This document shows, piece by piece, positions 60,294-64,000 of a stretch of 64,000 nucleotides of DNA. Location of the stretch: the NCBI GenBank assembly GCA_002835675.1, contig PIZR01000005.1, positions 1 through 64,000 of the forward strand. The letters run 5' to 3'. The stretch is from Bacillus sp. BA3. GTDB lineage: Bacteria; Bacillota; Bacilli; Bacillales; DSM-1321. Under the pieces are notes generated by a model. It worked only from the letters and a program-made list of their open reading frames with translations. It was not told where the DNA came from and did no database searches. The position numbers and the translations under genes are program-made. The first letter of the stretch is position 1; each line of letters begins with the position of its first letter.

Positions 60294-61025
60294 TTACAAA
60301 ACTTCCAATAAAATTACCATGAACAAAAGGCCGACGATGAAGGAATAGGTTGATGTGCGTTCATTACCATCCCCATGGCTTTCAGGAATCAATTCCTTAT
60401 AAACGATGAAAAGCATGGCCCCGGCGGCGAAGGCTAGGCCGTATGGAACCAGGAACCCAATGTAAGAGGTTAAATAATAACCCAATAATCCTGTAATTAT
60501 TTCGATGGTACCGGTTAAGGTTGCTATAAGGAACGCTGTGAGTTTACCAATTTTTTGATTAATTAAAAACAAAGCCACCAGCAAGCCTTCCGGAGCATTT
60601 TGCAGGCCGATGGCAAAAGCGATCAAGTTACCTGTATCAGCTGTATCAGACGCATAACTGACCCCGACGGAAAGACCCTCAGGAATATTATGAAGTGTAA
60701 TGGCAGTGATGATGAGCAAAGCCTTTTCATCGAACTGAATGCCACTTTTCGTATGGCTGAGATCGATATGAGGAATGTTTTTTTCCATGATCGTTAATGT
60801 CAATACCCCGAGAAACACTCCAATGACTAGCTGAATATACCCTCCGGTGGCCAGAGACTCCGGGATCAGGCTCAATAACGAAGCAGCCATCATGATTCCA
60901 GCGGTGAATGCCAGAAGAGTGTCTCTGAATCGATGTGTGATTGAACCTTGAATGAACAAGATCGGTAACGCACCAAACCCTGTAGACATAGCAGATAGGA
61001 TGCTGCCTAATAAAACTCCACTCAT
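60294..61025 (-). CDS. ZIP-family divalent metal transporter
   Basis: 243 aa, about eight membrane spans. The two ZIP metal-site motifs are present, HNIPEGLSVG in TM4 and QNAPEGLLVA in TM5 (the first His of the second motif is replaced by Gln). GAMLFIVYKELIPESHGDG lies near the end. This resembles the ZupT/GufA-like bacterial ZIPs that import Zn2+, Fe2+ or Mn2+. AAAGGAG precedes the start. It is a single gene. Confidence 0.9.
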   Translation of the reverse strand: MSGVLLGSILSAMSTGFGALPILFIQGSITHRFRDTLLAFTAGIMMAASLLSLIPESLATGGYIQLVIGVFLGVLTLTIMEKNIPHIDLSHTKSGIQFDEKALLIITAITLHNIPEGLSVGVSYASDTADTGNLIAFAIGLQNAPEGLLVALFLINQKIGKLTAFLIATLTGTIEIITGLLGYYLTSYIGFLVPYGLAFAAGAMLFIVYKELIPESHGDGNERTSTYSFIVGLLFMVILLEVL

Positions 61026-61137
61026 AAATTTCTCCTTTGTATGGTACTTATCGTTACTGTTTTAAATTTTTGGGTGAAACAATAATTTATTGTATTTAGA
61101 CACAAAAAATATGTTCCAGGAAATAACAATTTTGCAG

Positions 61138-62361
61138 TTACTCTTCTGCATACCATTTTTTCAATGTTTGATCAGTCGGCAGCGACATGCTGATGATTCC
61201 CAGCAATGGCAGGAATCCCACTAGCTTAATCATGGATTCGATTCCAATTATATCGGCAATGGCTCCTAATGAAACGGATCCAATGGCACCCATTCCAAAG
61301 GCTAACCCTACAGTCAACCCTGCCATCGTTCCGACTTTCCCCGGGACCAATTCCTGTGCGTATATTACAGTGACGGAAAAACTGCTCATTATAATGAATC
61401 CCGCCATCAATAATAAGATAAAAGCGGCTGTAGGAGGTACGAATGGTAAAAGTGCTGTTAGTGGCATGCTGGCAGCGAATGAAAAGAAAATGACATTTTT
61501 GCGCCCGAATCTATCAGCAAGCGGACCTCCGAAAAACGTACCTACAGCACCAGCGGCCAAAAAGGCAAATAGGAAAAATTGTGCGGATTTTATCGTGAAT
61601 GAATACTGCTCGATCAAATAAAAACTATAAAAGTTCGTCATGCAAGATACATACCAAGAACGTGCAAAAATAATGAATAATATCAATACCAGGGCTTTTG
61701 CCACTTTATGGGACCGCTCTTTATTGATTACTTTCGCAGCAAGCTTTTTAGGCTGGAAGTGAACTAACTTTTGGGAATACCACTTGGCAATATACAGCAA
61801 TAGGATAACGGCCATTAAGGCAACCAGGGCAAACCAGAGTGCGCCTTTTTGCCCAAAAGGAACAAGTACGATGGCTGTGATGAGCGGGGCAAGTGCCTGC
61901 CCGCTATTCCCTCCGACTTGATAAATTGATTGTGCCAGGCCTCTCTTTGATCCGCCTGCCATGTAGGCAACCCTGGAGCCTTCCGGATGGAATATGGCTG
62001 ACCCTAAGCCCATCAAGATGACTGCACCAAGGATAATGGTATAGTTTGGGGCAAGTGCAAGAATGATGACTCCGATTAAAGTACTGGTCAACCCGATGGG
62101 CAATGCATATGGAAATGGCTTTTTATCAGTATAGAACCCAACTGCCGGTTGCAGAAGCGATGAGACGATATTCAGGCAGAATGCAATCATCCCCAGCTGT
62201 GTATACGTTAACGACATTGATTTTTCGAGGATTGGGAACATGGCCGGTACGACGGCCTGTAGAGAATCATTCATTAAATGGCATATGCCTATGATGATCA
62301 TGATTTTAAGAGTCATATCCTGTTTTTGCGGTTTTGTTTTAATGGCAGCGATACTTCCCAT
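61138..62361 (-). CDS. MFS efflux transporter (fosmidomycin-resistance Fsr type)
   Basis: 407-aa, 12-span MFS protein. The Fsr-type signatures are GICHLMNDSLQAVVPAMFPIL at the start, LMGLGSAIFHPEGSRVAYM (His and Glu conserved in this branch) and GGNSGQALAPL. Drug efflux is the usual annotation, but the physiological substrate is unknown. It is monocistronic. The 140 bp separating it from the downstream kinase gene holds no gene. Confidence 0.87.
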   Translation of the reverse strand: MGSIAAIKTKPQKQDMTLKIMIIIGICHLMNDSLQAVVPAMFPILEKSMSLTYTQLGMIAFCLNIVSSLLQPAVGFYTDKKPFPYALPIGLTSTLIGVIILALAPNYTIILGAVILMGLGSAIFHPEGSRVAYMAGGSKRGLAQSIYQVGGNSGQALAPLITAIVLVPFGQKGALWFALVALMAVILLLYIAKWYSQKLVHFQPKKLAAKVINKERSHKVAKALVLILFIIFARSWYVSCMTNFYSFYLIEQYSFTIKSAQFFLFAFLAAGAVGTFFGGPLADRFGRKNVIFFSFAASMPLTALLPFVPPTAAFILLLMAGFIIMSSFSVTVIYAQELVPGKVGTMAGLTVGLAFGMGAIGSVSLGAIADIIGIESMIKLVGFLPLLGIISMSLPTDQTLKKWYAEE

Positions 62362-62503
62362 CTGTTTATTTCCTTCTTCCTGATTGAGATTTTTACCTAT
62401 TCAATAAATAGATTCAAGAGGCATGCACCGTATGCATGACATCTTAAAATAAATCGGAATCGTTACTAGTCTTCATAAAAAAATGAAACCCTTCAATGTA
62501 TTG

Positions 62504-63997
62504 CTATGAATGTTTTATCAGCGGTAAGCTGATTGTAACGGTTGTACCGATTTGAGGTTTACTTGAAAACTCGATGGTACCGTTAAAAGATTCAATAATT
62601 CGTTTACACACAAATAGCCCTAATCCGGTTCCTTCCTTTTTCGATGTATAGAAGGGATCGAACACTTTATCTATATCTTTTTCATTCAGTCCTTGCCCGG
62701 TGTCGATGATCATGATTTTAGCCCATTCATTTTCATGGTGAATTTGAATCTTTAACTTTTTCCCAACTTCCATGGCCTCGAAACCGTTTTTGGCAATGTT
62801 AAGAATGACTTGTTTGAGTTGGTCCTTTGTACAATGAACCCGGATCGGCTCCTTTATGATATTCCATTCCACTTCAATATTGAAGTGACGTGCTTCTGAT
62901 TCTATTATTGGTCTCAATTCAGCAATGATACTGCGAATATCATATAAGGATAAAGTCTGGGCCATTGGCTTCCCTAAAATTAAAAATTCGCTGACGATGC
63001 TATTGATCCGTTCAATTTCCTTCATGATGACAGAGTAATAGAACTGATCTTGTTCTTCAGGGTGTTTTTCAACCAATAATTGCACTAGCCCCTTTATGCC
63101 GGTAAGTGGGTTTTTTATTTCATGTGCAGTACTGGCAGCTAAAGTACCGACAAAATCTATTTTTTGGCTTTCGTTTAGTAACTTTTGTTTTTTGGTATTC
63201 CTGCGAACGATCAGTTCCTCCACGATGATATAGATCATGTGAGTAAAAAAGAAGGTGAAAAAGACAAGCATTAAAAAAACATTCATGTCATTTGTGTTAA
63301 TCTTATCGGGCACTTTGACCGACAGTGTCCAATCGACTTCGGTCAAAGGGAAATCCACCCATTTTGAATGTCCAGTGAATCCTTCGGCATTCATATCTAT
63401 AATTCGGGTTTTGTCCTTTGTTTCCAATTTAAAGGTATGACCGGGGTTAAGGATCTTTAATCTTTTTTCCATATGATCCAGTCTGATTTGTGCTAATAAA
63501 AACCCTTGCACTTTTCTATCTTGATCCAGAATGGGAGCAAAAATGGAAAAATAATTAAAATCATGGCTATGTAGCTCTTTTGTTTCTGCAACAACCGCTT
63601 TTTGAGTTTTTAAGGCACGCTCAATATCATTCTGTTCAATTAAATAGTTATGATGGAAATTCTTATTCGTCCCTGAAATGGACACACCGTCGCGATTTAG
63701 CCAATACACTCCTGCATACCTGGAATCTGTATCTTTGATCCATTTCAAAAGAAGTTCTGTTTTTTTGTCATCCATATAAAGCATGGAACTGCTAAGGCTA
63801 AGCAGCTCAAGGCTTTCCTTCGTTTCACTGATAACTTGATCTATGTATTCTTGATAAACCGTTCCCGCCCATTTAGCTTGTTCCTGTCTTTCTTTTTGAA
63901 TGGAACGATCTAAATGAATCCAATAAATGATAGAGAGAAAAATTAATGGTAAAATAACAATAAGTAGATATGTGGTGAATTTATGCCTTGTTTTCAT
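62504..63997 (-). CDS. membrane histidine kinase with an extracellular Cache-like sensor
   Basis: 497 aa. A first membrane helix (about 8-27) leads to a roughly 200-residue extracellular domain of Cache type (YAGVYWLNRDGVSISGTN, FSIFAPILDQDRKVQGFLLAQI). A second helix (about 235-257) is followed by HisKA (TLAASTAHEIKNPLTGIKGLVQLL) and HATPase (DQLKQVILNIAKNGFEAME, DTGQGL, GTGLGLF). It is the third orphan kinase of the sporulation type in the window. The start codon is only 3 bases from the window end, so its ribosome binding site is not visible and the start could lie further upstream. Confidence 0.88.
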   Translation of the reverse strand: MKTRHKFTTYLLIVILPLIFLSIIYWIHLDRSIQKERQEQAKWAGTVYQEYIDQVISETKESLELLSLSSSMLYMDDKKTELLLKWIKDTDSRYAGVYWLNRDGVSISGTNKNFHHNYLIEQNDIERALKTQKAVVAETKELHSHDFNYFSIFAPILDQDRKVQGFLLAQIRLDHMEKRLKILNPGHTFKLETKDKTRIIDMNAEGFTGHSKWVDFPLTEVDWTLSVKVPDKINTNDMNVFLMLVFFTFFFTHMIYIIVEELIVRRNTKKQKLLNESQKIDFVGTLAASTAHEIKNPLTGIKGLVQLLVEKHPEEQDQFYYSVIMKEIERINSIVSEFLILGKPMAQTLSLYDIRSIIAELRPIIESEARHFNIEVEWNIIKEPIRVHCTKDQLKQVILNIAKNGFEAMEVGKKLKIQIHHENEWAKIMIIDTGQGLNEKDIDKVFDPFYTSKKEGTGLGLFVCKRIIESFNGTIEFSSKPQIGTTVTISLPLIKHS

Positions 63998-64000
63998 GTT

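Overview
This window is chromosomal DNA from an endospore-forming Firmicute of the Bacillaceae. It carries an alpha/beta-type small acid-soluble spore protein, a Spo0E-like phosphatase, SigI/RsgI, three kinases of the sporulation-kinase type, a MifM/YidC2 pair and AAGGAGG ribosome binding sites throughout. The gene families and the AT-rich composition point to Bacillus or Peribacillus (inference, no database search). There is no phage, insertion sequence, CRISPR array, tRNA or rRNA. The accessory DNA consists of non-coding repeats.

Layout. 1-5.8 kb: a five-gene oligopeptide ABC operon (two ATPases, two permeases, lipoprotein). 5.9-8.2 kb: two small genes, an M42 aminopeptidase, a 21-bp-phased repeat array and a PNPOx-like stress protein. 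8.3-11.8 kb: a cyanophycin operon (cphB-cphA). 11.8-13.0 kb, minus strand: mifM-yidC2, in which the yidC2 Shine-Dalgarno can pair with the end of mifM. 13.2-17.3 kb: a Pro/Gly-rich protein, a second 21-bp-phased array (about 30 units), a glycerophosphodiester phosphodiesterase, an Atg22-like MFS protein and Ohr. 17.5-20.8 kb: a YtrA-like GntR/ABC operon with a palindromic operator. 20.8-23.5 kb: a cold-shock protein, a small basic protein and RF3. 23.5-24.1 kb: three tandem copies of a roughly 190-bp GC-rich repeat. 24.5-31.7 kb: a 1399-residue secreted subtilase with a dockerin-like tail, an RNPP-type XRE/TPR regulator followed by an 18-codon ORF and an inverted repeat, then NhaC. 31.8-36.2 kb: FtsW, an aldehyde dehydrogenase, and a yybP-ykoY (Mn2+) riboswitch in front of a TerC protein. 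36.5-42 kb: SigI-RsgI, SASP, a KtrB/KtrD-type K+ channel and an orphan PAS kinase. 42-52.9 kb: a twelve-gene fatty-acid degradation cluster with an internal TetR gene and two matching palindromic operators, and unexpectedly a ComB-like phosphosulfolactate phosphatase. 52.9-56.7 kb: small spore-like genes, a B12-binding radical-SAM protein and a membrane acyltransferase. 56.9-64 kb: a multi-PAS kinase, a Spo0E-like phosphatase, a ZIP transporter, an Fsr-type MFS protein and a third, membrane-bound kinase.

How the genes fit together. Peptide uptake, peptide and protein degradation, nitrogen storage as cyanophycin, fatty-acid oxidation and several sporulation-phosphorelay inputs describe a soil spore-former living on peptides and lipids. 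The strongest regulatory signals readable in the DNA are the MifM arrest module, the Mn2+ riboswitch, the paired TetR operators, the GntR operator and the inverted repeat between the RNPP regulator and nhaC. All gene functions are assigned by recognising motifs. No alignments were run.
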